DNA from: Argyresthia goedartella
Taxonomy: Eukaryota > Arthropoda > Insecta > Lepidoptera > Argyresthiidae
Length of the DNA: 64,000 nucleotides
Direction: 5' to 3'
Assembly: GCA_949825045.1 (NCBI GenBank)
Contig: OX463815.1
Coordinates: 21,321,231 to 21,385,230, forward strand
Shown: positions 42,456 through 55,805 of the stretch, one piece after another
Layout: each line of letters begins with the position of its first letter
Position numbering within the stretch: position 1 is the first letter of the stretch
Notes under the pieces: generated by a model
Seen by the model: the letters and a program-made list of their open reading frames with translations, nothing else
The model's database searches: none
Told to the model about the DNA's origin: nothing
Made by a program: the position numbers and the translations under genes

Positions 42456-42930
42456 TTGTTCAGAGAGCATCTTTATCAAAGTTCAAAGTTCAAAGTTCAA
42501 AGTTCAAAGTGTTTATTAATCAAAAATATCAATTACAGGTTTACTTATATCTAAAGTGTATGTAAGTTCTAAATATTATTCAGCGTATGACATTAACTTC
42601 TGCACTGGTCAGAGACCGTCTCGCAGTAAGTTAAGATCAAAGGAATAATCTACAAACTAATTGCAGTCTAAAAATAGTTTTTTTTTTTAATATACCTGTT
42701 TGCAGAATGTACCAATACAAAATAGAAAAAAAGTTATTATGCCTAGGTAGCCTATGGTTAAATTATCATCGAATTGAGTTGTGTGTGTTAATGTTTGTGT
42801 ATGTTGTGTGTGAGGGGTGTGTGTGTGTGGGGGGGTTGTGCGGGTTATTTGTGTATGACTGCTTAGCCCTACGACAAGGTAGTCTTGGGATCGGATACGG
42901 GACCACTAAGCAGCAGATTTGTGTTCAAAC

Positions 42931-45900
42931 TCACGTTTTATCACTCGTTGATACTATTTGCTCAATATCGTCGTAGGCTTTATCCATCAACCACTTCTTT
43001 AAGTAAATAGGATCACATTTGGACTCTATTGTACCTTCGATTTTGTTGAATATATGAGGACCAAGGAATGATCTAAATCGCCTAACAAATGTAGTTCTGC
43101 TCCTAGGGACTTCTACCTTTTGCTTTCGGTTAAACCTAAGGCTTCGCTCGGACTCCTTGACACTTATACCATTGTTTTTAATGAGTTTTTTAATAATACA
43201 GACGATGTAAAGCTGTCGAACAGTAAGCAATTGTGTTTCCCTGTGCAGTTAGAATGTAGGGTATTGAAAGCCCTTAGAGAACAGGACTCTCAGTGCTGCT
43301 CTTTGTGCTCGCTCAGCTTCTATAAGATGTGTCTTTGCGGCCCCACCCCAAGCAGTTATACAGTATGTTATAATTGATTCGCCTAAAACTTTATAGATGG
43401 TTCTTCTCAAGTTTACATCCCCAATACCTCTTAGTCTTTTAAAAATAAACATTAATTTACGTAAGCGATTTGATAGATATTCTATGTGGTTAACCCAAGA
43501 CAGCCCATCATCTAATATAACACCTAAGTACTTTATGCTTTTAACAGTTTCTAAAGTAGGACAGTCACAGTCTGTCGTACCATCAGGACACGAGTGCATG
43601 CGGGGTGTAAATACATCACGCGGATTTGAGTGTTCCGTTACATGACATTTTAAATACTTTGTTTTTGAGACATTAAGTGTAAGCAAATTTCTATTCAGCC
43701 ATTTTTTAACATACCTCATGCCTGATTCAGCATTTTTAAAACTGTCTTCCCAGGTGTTACCAGAGAATAATAGGACTGTATCATCAGCATAAGCTAGTAT
43801 TTTACATTGCTTTAGAGGTAGTTCACACAGCCCATTTACATAAAGTATGAATAGCAGAGGCCCTAGCACACTACCCTGCGGAACTCCGAAATGAACTGTG
43901 GCTGGATCACTATAGTTTCCTGCTATTTTAACCATTTGAGTTCGCTCCCCCAGATAAGTTGCAAACCATTGTTGAGAAAGACCTCTGATACCAATTAACT
44001 CTAATTTCCTAAGTAACAATTTAGTAGATATGGTATCAAAAGCCTTTGCTAAGTCCAGAAATACTCCAATGCAGTGAGATGAATCGTCCAGTAACTTAGA
44101 AACATGATCCACATGTTCATTCACCGCATCTGAGGTAGATTTGCCAGTTCTGAATCCATATTGATTATGGCTCAACAGGTTGTGTTTTTCAATGTAACTG
44201 AGTAGTCTGCGTTTCATTAATTTTTCCAAAATTTTTGAAAATGTTGGCAGAAGGGAAACTGGTCTATAGTTAGACGGGGCTTTAGTACTCCCTGTTTTAT
44301 GAATTGGTACCACTATGGCTTTCTTCATGGCATCAGGGAAAACCCCTGTGCTGAAAGAGAGGTTTAAAATATGTGTCAAAGGTAACACGATAACATCCTT
44401 TATTGTTTTAACTATATTGTTGCTTGCACCATCAAATCCCAGTGCTCCACTCCTCTTAAGTTCTAATATAGTAGCATTTACTTCGCTTGATGATGTTGGG
44501 CTAAGGTAAAAGGAATTTTGCATTGGTAATTTTAAATCTATTTTCTCTGAAAGATGTTTCTCCGTTAGTCCTAATTCATTCAGTGTTTTATTCGCTAGCT
44601 GTGCACCAATATTAGCGAAAAAGCTGTTTGCTGTATTTAAAGAGTCCTTTACTGCTTTATTGTTGAGTAGCTGTGATGATGTGTCATTTTTGTTATTGCA
44701 TGGGACAGAAGCTGCTTGTTTAATCACCGACCATAGCCTACGAGGGTCATTGCGAGTTTTAGCAATCTCTCCCTGTGTGAACAAGTACTTTGCCGTTTTG
44801 GTTACTCTGGTACAAATGTTTCTATAAGTCTTATAAACAGTATTATAATATTCATTCGTCGGGTGTTTTTTTGATTTAAGGTGCAGCTTGTCACGTCTTC
44901 TATAACATTTTAGTAGTCCTTCTGTAATCCATGATTTTTTGTTACGCTGCGTTCTTGTTAGTTTCCTCCTAGTCGTGTGTTTTTTTATTACATTTGCCAC
45001 AATATCCACCAGTATTTTAGTTGCTTCATTTACATCGTTACTTTCATATAATGGTAGCCAGTCTATACTCCTAAGGTCAGCATTAACAGAGTCATAGTCT
45101 ATAGTCTCTTTGAAAAGCTTTGGGATTTCAGTCGATTTTGTCGTACCTACCGATATTAATATAGGGGCATGATCTGTTATTTGAGATTCGCATAAGATAG
45201 TTGTCATTTTGTACTTACTTTTTACCATTACGTGGTCTAGACATGAGTTTAGTCTAGTATGATCGGTAACATATGGTAATAAATCATACGTGGCCAAGCA
45301 ACCTAAGTAATCTGTTTTGCGATTATCTTCAGAGCCCTCGAGAATATTTATATTAATATCACCACAGAGTGAGATGACGACCCGAATGGCCGAGTCGGCA
45401 GTGACGCTGCCTACGAAACCAAGGGTCCCGGGTTCGAGTCCCGGTGGGGGCAAATATTTGTTTGATGAGAACGAATGTTAGTACCCTAGTCATGGTTGTT
45501 TATCTATCTAATTATAATATTTATCTATATAAGTATGTGTATCGTTGTCTAGTACCCAAGATACAGGGAATCCTAGTTTGGGGCTAGATCAATGTGTGTA
45601 AAATGGTGTCCAAGGTATTATTATTAGAGTAGGATATTTTCACAAAGTTTAACCAAATTTAATTGCTGAGTTAGTGATCCCAAAAAGAGATCCACGTCCT
45701 TGATTGAGGGTGATCTATATATTGCAAATAACTTTGTTGTATTATCTATAGTCAAAAGTAGTCCACTGGCACCAGTTAATATAACTTCAGAAACCAAGTA
45801 GTTTAATTTACTTCTAACATAGACTACGACTCCATCAGCTTTGTTCATATGCTGAGTTGTTTGATGCGACTTATAGCTAGGGATATGAGGAACGACATCA

Positions 45901-46130
45901 TTATTACCCAACCAACACTCTGTGAGAACAATGATATCCCAGTCAATACTCAATCTCTTCAACAGAACCAATAGGTTATTAAAGTTTTTGTTTATGCTTC
46001 GGATATTAATTTGTAAAATATTGTACTGCGCACTCGTATGCATCATTTCCCGACATTCTTCTGCTGTTTGAATAACCAGCTTGCATACTGGCATCGGTAT
46101 ATCTATTTCTATTGGTTGTTTATTATCCAT
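42931..46130 (-). pseudogene. LINE ORF2 (copy 2)
   Basis: Same as 17,216-20,415: endonuclease start at 46,130, the SINE interruption, the AYADD motif, and the same nonsense TAA (43,249-43,251). No coding difference from copy 1 was seen. Confidence 0.9.
45376..45625 (+). mobile_element. tRNA-derived SINE (copy 2)
   Basis: Same as 19,661-19,910, with the same diverged 10-bp target duplication at 45,366-45,375 and 45,626-45,635. Confidence 0.85.
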
Positions 46131-46445
46131 AATTTAAGATAATAGTTTTAGTATGTTTTAGTATGTTTTCGTTCTTTTAAAGTTGCCTGTTCCTTGTTCG
46201 GTAGTAGCATATAAATGGTTACTGTTTATTCACCCCGGAAATTTTCAGGGCTAACTTGTGTCAAGATATATGACGTATATCAATAAAAAAATCTTAGGTT
46301 TTCTTAAATTTATTTTACTACCAAAATGTTTTCTTGATTTCAAAAGTGTAAGTATCCTAGTAGCGCTAATGTTTTGATGACAAACAACGGCTTGCGCTAA
46401 AATTGGCAACAAGGCGTAAATAATATCAAGCGGCGGCGGCGACGC

Positions 46446-47755
46446 GAGTTCGGTCCTCGTGAGTACACGATGATGTTACGTGCGTACTTTTTAGCTGGAG
46501 AGAGTCTGTCAGCGGTTCGAAGGCTCTATCAAGAGCTCTACCCTAATTGGAGGTTTCCGGATGAGTCTACATTTTCATATTCATATTCATATTCATATTC
46601 TTTATTGCACAGAAATCTTAATAGTAAGGTAACAAAACATTTTATGAGCAAAGGCGAGCTTATCTCTAAAGAGAGATTTCTACCAGCAAACCTAGGCAGG
46701 ACAGGAAAAATAGTGCAACAGGAGAGTCCTAGTGCGCAATAAAACTGTACACATCTAATTGTTTACAACTAAAACATAATAATGTAATAAATGATGTACA
46801 CTAAATAAAATACAAAAGCAAAAAATAAAATATATATCAAACATATACTACTTATATATACATATATAAAAATACCTATCACGAAAGAGAAAGGAAATGC
46901 TCTTTCAATCTTGTCTTAAAAGTGAAAATTGAGGGACTATCTCTAATAGCGCAGTGCGTTCCACAGTCGGATCGCCGTTAACCTAAACGAGTGTTATGCC
47001 GAGGAGTAGAAAGAAGAGACATCGTGTGGGATCTCCGGTTGCTATGCCTGGAGGAAATAAACTCGAAACGTTCTCGAAGATATGAGGGGTAGCGGGGATT
47101 TCGCAAAATGTTGAACAGATAGGAGAGAACGTGCATATCACGACGAAGGCGGATCGGAAGCCACCCCAACTCCTTGCGATACTTTGAGACATGGTCATAC
47201 TTGCGCAGCCCGAAGACAAACCGAATCCCGAGGTTTTGAAGTCGTTCGAGTTTGTTCAGTTGTTCTTCGTTCGACCCGATCCAGAAAACATCCGCATAGT
47301 CGATTAAAGGTAGTAGGAGGGACTGGGCAAGGGTGATTTTAGTCTGCTGCGGCAGGAAGTGCTGCAATCTCCGTAGAGAGTGAAATGACGCAAAGACTCG
47401 TCTGCTGACCTCACAAACATGGGGCGGCCAGGACAACAATTTATCCAATACAACCCCAAGATTCTTGGCCTTCTCGCTGTATGAAGTTATGTTACCATCA
47501 TACACTATAGGGTCGACGGGAATTTTCTGAACTAGGTTATGAGAGTGACGAGTACCCAAAATCATGGCCTGCGATTCGCCCGGGTTGACAAGCAGACCAT
47601 TTCTACGAGTGTACCAAATTTCATTGGATTACGGACAATTTTCTGAACCCCTTCATGGTCAAGCTAGAGGTAGACCGACGTACAACAACTACGATGATGT
47701 ACTCGATTGGTTCGATTGTATATTAGAGGCACAAAATTTCTGCTCTGGTAGTCCA
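46446..47755 (+). pseudogene. Split DUF4817-type transposase relic (copy 2)
   Basis: Same as 20,731-22,040, interrupted by the same LINE fragment. Confidence 0.75.
46575..47597 (-). mobile_element. Nested LINE fragment (copy 2)
   Basis: Same as 20,860-21,882, with the cattt flanks at 46,570-46,574 and 47,598-47,602. Confidence 0.85.
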
Positions 47756-47760
47756 GAAAA

Positions 47761-47788
47761 AAATCTCTATGCCATGGCATAGAGATTT
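47761..47788. repeat. 28-bp palindrome (copy 2)
   Basis: Same as 22,046-22,073. Confidence 0.85.
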
Positions 47789-47804
47789 ATATGCATGCAT
47801 ACAG

Positions 47805-48335
47805 TTGGTAGAACGGCGCAGGACACGAGAAAAATGTCCATCACAGGGAAATAAATAAACTTCTTTAATGACATTCTTAGCATCTTCCTCTTCCTCGAAG
47901 AGACCAAAGGTTTTTCTGAACTCATTTGGTATTACGACGTCCTTCAGATTTCTAAATTAAGTAAGAGGTACTCCTAGGGCCTTGGTTTGAGTGCGATAGC
48001 ATGAACTCTCCATGGACTTGAAAGGCGGCGCTTCAGTTAAGGGGTGTTGGCCATTATCTCTGTACAATCTTCGAGATTCTTAGCAAATTTTTGTAATTGG
48101 GGTGAATTCTGTTTTCGATCTCTTCTTATATCTAAATTTTTCGTAGCGTTTAACGTTGTCTACATAGCTTCATGTGATGTATGAGGGACGGACCTTTAAA
48201 TACATGGGTAGGATCATCTTCTGCCAGAGTGACCGTGGCTTAACAAGCATTTTTAGTGCAAAGTAACGCTGCTCCGCCACCCATTTGTGTCTGTTCTCTT
48301 CGAAGGGTAATTGTATAAATTAGATTAGAATTAGA
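47805..48335 (-). pseudogene. Unrecognised coding remnants (copy 2)
   Basis: Same as 22,090-22,620. Confidence 0.35.
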
Positions 48336-48478
48336 ACTAATAGGTACGTACCTCTTAGCATGTAATGCACATTTAATAACACTAGGAAAGTCAAAAATAA
48401 ATTCGTCCCTGAAAAATTATATGCATATTGCGTGTTTTCGTCGCGTTAATCATCAAAGAGTATTTAATTTACTACGTA

Positions 48479-48482
<4 letters not shown>

Positions 48483-48517
<35 letters not shown>

Positions 48518-48536
48518 GTATATATATATTTATATA
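48483..48536. repeat. (TA)n microsatellite (copy 2)
   Basis: Same length and interruptions as 22,768-22,821. Confidence 0.95.
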
Positions 48537-49074
48537 TTTTTTTTGAAAAAGTGTCACATATTGACACGTTTTGAAATGTGACAAAGCAAATAGGGTGTAC
48601 CTCTTTGGGTCTCTATTAAAGTAGGTTGTCCGGCGTAGGTTATACGGCGACGATGATGGTTACATCATTTTACAACATACTTTATATAAATAGGTAGTAT
48701 TAGATAGTAGGTAACTGACACTGATCCTTGAACCACAGCTACCCAACGACTGATTAGCAATACCTAAGCAAATGAAAGCAAACCAACCTTTCGAAAATAC
48801 AGCCTACAGAGGAGTTTGTTTTTTAAATAAACAAGTTAAAAAGACAATATGACGAGCATTCGCAAGAATTGCAAAATAGTGGAACAGGTTTTTTATGGTC
48901 ACGCACAATATCTTACTAGTCTTTTGTTTAAATCCTTCTGATGACGCCTCGAAACCCTTTAAAACGCATCTTACGCGCTATCTTGCTCATCATAAATCAT
49001 CAGAGCTGGTAACAGATAACAGGTAAGTAGTGCAGAGGGTGTGAGGCACCCGCGCAAGGTCGTTATCGGTGTAA

Positions 49075-49300
49075 AAAATTTAGTCTAGCGGATAGTGACC
49101 CTGCCTACGAAGCTGACGGTCCTGGGATCAAATCCCGGTAAGGGAAAATCATTGTGTGATGAACATGAATATTTGTTTCTTAGTCTTAAATGTTTCTATG
49201 TATTTACATAAACATATCGTCGTCTATGACCCAAGCCTTGTTGAGTTTAGTGTGGGCCTAGTTCGATTTGTGTTAGATTGTCCTCTGATAGTAATTTAAT
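49075..49300 (+). mobile_element. tRNA-derived SINE (copy 2)
   Basis: Same as 23,360-23,585. Confidence 0.7.
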
Positions 49301-49554
49301 TAAATTCATTCAATTTAATTTAACAAAGATTCAAGCACAGTAGTTGCGGTGCTGTGCGCTATTGTTATATTTGATTCCACTTGTTAATAGTCGTTATGGA
49401 CTACAGTCATGCCTACTTCTACACATGCACAAATATGACTTCATAATGTACAGGTAGGGCGACTCCTATCGTTGATGCTGTACACTTACAACAATATTTT
49501 ACCATTGAGAGGGAAGCACCTGTCAATCAAAAAAGATTATGAATAACTGGCCAA

Positions 49555-49975
49555 ATGTGTGCCACCCCGAGTTGGAAATGGCGTGAAGGACAATGGGTAA
49601 AGTCCTCGACTGTACCTTTAAATTAAATATCTATAACTTGTTTCGCTTTGCTGAGTAGTAATAAAATGGAGAGGTTGCCTGAGTTGGGAATACTTTAGAA
49701 CAGTAGATTGGCTGAGCTGGGAAAACCCCATTTATGGGGTAATTAATATTTAAATTGGCTAGTGAGAAGTTTTTGTAGATTGCTGAGGCAGTAGTTTCGT
49801 CATGTTCTTTGTTTAGACAGGATTGGCTCTCTGGAAAAACTTTCGTTGACAGCACTGATTTTGGCCCAAGCTGACACTGACAAGCATTTTGGCCCAAGCT
49901 GAAGGGTCCAAAAGCTCCAAAAACACATCAATATTGCACAGCCACAGCCAATTCAGCTGAAAACAATGAGCTGGC
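49555..49975. repeat. Right subterminal-like motif array (copy 2)
   Basis: Same as 23,840-24,260. Confidence 0.55.
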
Positions 49976-51344
49976 CCCCTATCACGCAAAAATAGTGTTT
50001 GAATATTGGATTCATGAGGGGTTAAAGTATAATGCTGTACCACTGTCACCCACATATGGCGTGATGATATGGGGGAGGACCTTTCATGCCAACTTTTCTT
50101 TCAATGCCCAATTTTTATGATTTCATGCAAAAATTCTGGAATGCCAACTTTTTTTCTTTGCTAGGATTTTGCGCCTTAGTTACTTTCTTACGATACCTTC
50201 AACTGTCCTTGGTTTCAACTAACATACTTAATTGAAAAAAAAAATGCGATGAGATTAGTTTAAAATCCGTTTGGGGTAATTAAATGTGCTGAGATTTCAT
50301 TTTGTATCTTCATGTCCTCCTCATCCTCATTTATTACACTACCGATAAGATTTTTTAGGTTCAATCGGATTATGCGCCGAAATTGGAAGCCTTCACTGAA
50401 AATCTGTTTGTCTTTAGAGCGCTCTTAGTGGGGGAACAGTTTTAAAAACGTTTGATAACTGGCGTCTCGAACGTATCTGAGGCGATTTAAAAAAAAAGTA
50501 TATTTCTTCTTTCTGTTTCAGGGTCCTCAGTGAGAAATCACATTATATTATGTACCTGTTTCAGATTGCATGAATTCATTCATTTGCTGAATAATATTTA
50601 TTATTTTAACTTATCAAATTAAATCCTTTTATAACGTCCCCATTCCAAATATAATTGAAAAAAAAAACTTATTCTGCTCCACTCTTTTCCTATAAAAATC
50701 TGTTTGTCCTTCCTATGCCCTTGATTATAAAAGCGTGAACTGGCGCCTGTTTAGATGAATTATTTTCAAATTGAGTACAGGATATATACGTTTAGATACT
50801 GTTATATAATAAAAATAATATAATCCTAAAATATCAAACCACAGCAAAACTAAATTTAATTAAAATACATGTCCACGTTTGCGCTAGTCTGTGTTATATG
50901 TGTGTTACAGCGATGTTTGATGATGTTTGATTGATTGTTGTTTGTTGAACGCATGTTTCTAGTTTCTTCACCTCTACCATACTGTACGCTACTGCCAAGC
51001 TAACAAAATAACAACGCAGCCATATTATTTATTTATTTTATTACGGACATCAACACAAAACAGTAAAAAGATTACAACAACAATTAGAACACTGAACCAA
51101 GTTAATAACAGATGTTCACCGAAATATAAGTATATGTCTATAAACATAGGATGTTTTGCTCATACCAAATTAAAAATAATTATATGAAAAAAATTAATCT
51201 GACAAATTATGTTGGTACGTATGGAAAATGTGTTGAGTTTGAGAGTGATGTGTGCTATGTGGAGTGTATATTATATAGTAATGGAGGAAAAGTGAGATGT
51301 GGCCCTAAAGTTTTTCGGAAGGTGAGGAGGGGGTAGAGGAGGGG

Positions 51345-52110
51345 ATCATCACCATCATAATCATACCCAGCCGACAACCCACTGCTGGGCATAGGCCTCT
51401 TCTCTAAAGCGCCAATCTCCCCGGTCCTGTACCAATCGCACCCAGTGGAATCCCGACGACTTGATGATATCATCGGACCATCGGGCTGGTGGTCTGCCCA
51501 CAGGTCTTGTCGCTCCCCATGGTCACCAATCTGTGACTGCTTTGGTCCACAGTCCGTCTTCCCGTCTAGCCAAGTGTCCCGCCCATCTTCACCGTAATCT
51601 CGTTATCCGTTTGCCTTCATCTGCAACCTTCCGCCGTATTTCGATTATTGGCACACGGTCAACGAGAGAGATACCCAACATGGAACGCTTGATCTTTGTT
51701 TGTGCTACTTTTATACAAAGCATAAGTGCATTATGCTTTGTGAGCGTCCATGTTTCGGCTTCATAGGTGAGGATGGGCAAGACACATTGGTTATACCTTG
51801 GTCGTCAGGCATTGTGGGAGTGAGGATTTGAAGACATGTATGGCTTGTACACACACATTGCCAACAATTATGGCATATTTAGTGGGCGATTCGTCATGAT
51901 CTTGGTCTTGGACATGTTCATCCTGAGACCGACTTTTAGGGAAGCTTTGTGCGTTTCTGCGAGCATATGTTGTAGATCTGAGAGGCATTCGGCGACGAGT
52001 CTGAGATCATCCGCAAACCTGAGCTACGACATGCGTGCCCCGTCAATGTTGACGCCTCTCCCACTCCAATCCAACGTCTTTATAATGTCCTCCAAATTTA
52101 TAGATCCCAT
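51345..52110 (-). pseudogene. RTE-like LINE remnant (copy 2)
   Basis: Same as 25,630-26,395. Confidence 0.85.
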
Positions 52111-52660
52111 TTTAGGATAAATAACTCAGGAGTACCACAAGGGAGTGTATTAGGACCATTACTGTTCCTAATATGTCAATGCTCTTCCAAAATCCACCTA
52201 ACATAACTGCCTGCAATTTTGTGATTGCACCACGTTATTGTTACAGTGTTAAAAATAAGATAACTCTCAAAACGTAATTAATACTGCGCTTCGGGACATT
52301 ATAAAATAAATCTTTAATTTATAGATTAATATTAAGAAAACCAAATTTTTACAATTTTTCTCATACAATTCTAATGCGTACCCTATTTCTATTAGTTATA
52401 ACAACGAAACAATTCCGAAGTTGACAATTTTAAATTCTTAGGCATCACAATTGATAAAAATCTAATCGGTGTGTAACAAAATAAATCGCTTCGTGTATGC
52501 TCTCTACAAATTGAGGCAAACTGTCTCTATTGAAGCCGCTCTAATGGTCTACCACGGTTATGTCTCCTCAGTACTCAGCTGTGGTCTGATCCTGTGGGGA
52601 TATTTGGTGGAGGTTGGCAGGGCTTTCAAAATTCAAAAAAAAGAAACTCCCACAGATTGA
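52111..52660 (+). pseudogene. CR1/Jockey-like RT remnant (copy 2)
   Basis: Same as 26,396-26,945. Confidence 0.75.
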
Positions 52661-52774
52661 TTTTTAAATAACTTTTAAAAATTGCTTGTGCTTACTTAAA
52701 TTGCTTGTGCTAACTTATACAAATATTACAATATTAGTTATTATGATTAATAAGCAGGAATATATAATTAAAAA

Positions 52775-53635
52775 ACTAATAACTGCAAGGTCTGCGTTGA
52801 GCTAGATTAACCCCATATAGTCCCGTCATTTAAGTAACCTTGAATATTGTAATATCCCTTTTCAAAATCTCTTGGGGTATCTTATTATAGTAGAGAATGC
52901 ACTGACCCTTGAAATAATTGCTAACCATCGCGAGTCTGAACGGAGGCGCAATTAGTCTGTGATTATTTCTTAGGTTAACATTTCAGCTATCGCTAAGTTT
53001 GAAAAATGTTGTAAGGTTCTTGCGTACATACATTATATTTTCGAAAATAAATTGACTAGCTACAGTTAGTATGTTAATTTCTTTAAGAAGCTCTCTTCAG
53101 GAGTCTGTTCGATTTTAAATTATAAATTGCTGGAGTAGCTCTTTTCTGTAAAATAAAAATAGTTGGAATATCCGCTGCTTTCCTCCACAACAAGATACTT
53201 ATAGGACATGACACTATGAAAGTTACTAAAATATACTAGCCTAGATAAAGCCAGTGTTGCCACATCCCTGTTTTGTCTGATGTGGCTATATCTAGGCTAG
53301 GTTGTACAGCAAAAGCTACAGAGCTCAATCTTCCAGCTATAGACGATATATGAGGACCCCACTGCAATTGTGAATCTATATTAATACCCAAGAATTTAGT
53401 CGACTGTACCAGGTCTAAAGGCTCGTCATTCATTAAAATACTTAAAGTGGGATCCTTTCTGACAGTGGGTAGCGAGAATTTTACACATTTTCTTTTTTTA
53501 GGATTTAACAGCAAATTATTGGTAGTAAACCACTTAAGAACTAGCGTGATTGCTTTGCTAAAATCGTCAAAATTGTTCTGGATTCTGCACATCTTAAAAT
53601 TAAGTGAAGTATCATCCGCAAACAAAACAGTATCA
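52775..53635 (-). pseudogene. Jockey/CR1-like RT remnant (copy 2)
   Basis: Same as 27,060-27,920. Confidence 0.75.
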
Positions 53636-53929
53636 CATAAGTTTTTTTACAAAAAAGGCAAGATCATTGATCAATGATGTAATTATCTGCGCTATGCCTA
53701 TTTTAATATGTACATTTAATTAGGTTTTGTTGTGTGTAACCCTAATAAATGATGGCATCATTTGCGCTAGTTATAGTCATACAGACAGTTTCAGAAACGA
53801 TCTTTAAATTTTAAAGCCACTCAAAACTCTGAACGTGTCAGTTCCATATATATAACTAGACCTGAATGTGTTGAAAAGTTTGGCTATTACTTTTACCCGT
53901 AGCCTACCCAGTACAGTTACACATTCAAA

Positions 53930-54515
53930 GAAATCCCCCTGAAGGTGGTAGATGAGATTCGGGACCTTGGAGTTATTCAAGATAGTAGGCAAGCTTACGA
54001 CAAGCATATTGATGGCATTATAAAAAGAGAAAATAAGGCTTTGGGTTTTCTTATAAGAACCTGCTCTCAGTTTACACTTATTAAGGTTATTAAAATCTTG
54101 TATTTTGCTTATGTACGTAGCATCCTCGAGTATTGTTCACAGGTTTGGAACCCTCGATATGAAATTTGCATAGATAGGATTGAGTATATGTAAAAGACAC
54201 TATACACTCCCCCTACAAGAGAGACGACGAATTGCTGACGTTGTACTCATTTGCAAAATTGCACAAGGTGAAATTGACTCCCCGCAGCTTCTTGAACACA
54301 TCAAAATCAAAGTCCCCAATAGAACTAATAGACATCCTATTTATCTAGACATATCTTTCAGTTTCACGAATTATAGACAAAACTTCTTTTTCAGCAGAGC
54401 GGTAGCTACATTCAACGGTTTGGTCGATATCCCCGACCTTGATTTATTCCACTCAAAACCGCAAAGAGTTAAGAAACTCCCGACAAAGCGCTGGTTTACT
54501 GCGTTAGCATCTTAA
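53930..54515 (+). pseudogene. LINE RT C-terminus (copy 2)
   Basis: Same as 28,215-28,800. Confidence 0.75.
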
Positions 54516-55178
54516 ACTAATTAAATTGTTATTAGGTAATATTATTTCTATCGCATTTTTATTTTTTTGTATATTATGTTTTTTTTCCTATAACTTACAG
54601 TTCTGTCTTTTTGTACCTATAATTTCATGTTAATTATTATGATTAAATTTATAAGTCTTGTCAATTAAACGTTATACATGCTTTATGTACAATGTTGTGA
54701 ATCAGAAGAACTATATTTAAAAATTTTCTCCGTTTAACTGCAAGCAAGCAGTTTTGTTTTTTTAGCTTCTAGATGCGAGAACACATTAATGGTTATAAGT
54801 TATTATATAAGTTTATTTATAGAGTGTGTAAAACTCTTTGTTCTCCTATTTTTTTATTTTTTTTTTATTTTTATAAAACTTGGGTCTTATTTCTGAGTAC
54901 ATATCGTTCATGACAGTTCATACGCCTTGACGTTACGCCCCTCAGCGTTTTGCGGGGTTTCAAATTTTTTTTTTATTGTGCAACTCAATGTATCACGTGT
55001 GACATCGCGCGACTGGAGTGCAATATAGTCTAATGTGAAAGTGGTCTTAGAATCAATGCGTATCAGAGCGACATTTGCACTCATGACATAGAGGTCTAGC
55101 CCATCACCAGAGCTATGGAGATTTTATATCAACAATAGATAACTTCCTTACAACATTATATTTTTCTGTAGGTACTTA

Positions 55179-55298
55179 CAGCTTGGCAATTTAATGTAGA
55201 AATTAAATAATGGCAACATTCGTGCTCTTAAAAGTTATGGTGAGCTAATTTTTCATTTATATTATTATTATTTGTTTCTATGTTGAATTGCCAAGCTG
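55179..55298. repeat. Small inverted-repeat element (copy 2)
   Basis: Same as 29,464-29,583. Confidence 0.5.
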
Positions 55299-55525
55299 AA
55301 TGTTTTAAAAGTTGCTCCGTAGGTACCCGCAAATGAACCAACAGACAAAGAGTTGCCAGATAATCCCGCATTGCATTTAAGGGTCCATAAACAGGGCCAC
55401 AACACGCCCGTAACGATGTAAGACAGTTTTGTGCCCGTGTTAACAGTTACAATCCTCTACGACGATTAGGTAGCGAACGAGCAGTGTTGCCAGAGCTGAG
55501 TCAACATTTTCCTCATTAGGATATT

Positions 55526-55805
55526 TATAGAATTACAAGATTCAAGTCATCTTTTCGTCCCTTAGAAAGGCAATTAAAAACGCAAAGGAAACAGCCAAAA
55601 AATCAAAAAATCTTTGCTTCAGTAAGTGATTCAGTTCTTAGAACCATACAGGTAGAACCAAAAAGCTCAAGGACGACGTTGGTTCTACCTGTATGGTTCT
55701 ATGGAGTAAAGCACTTACTGAACCATTTTTTTTTAGCTGTTTCTATTGCGTTTCTAATTGCCATTCTAAGGGAGGAACAGATGACTTGAATTTTGTAATT
55801 CTATA
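55526..55805. mobile_element. Foldback element (copy 2)
   Basis: Same as 29,811-30,090. Confidence 0.8.

Larger units (their letters stand above)
42477..46155 (-). mobile_element. LINE interrupted by a SINE (copy 2)
   Basis: Same as 16,762-20,440, with the same 3' microsatellite length. Confidence 0.85.
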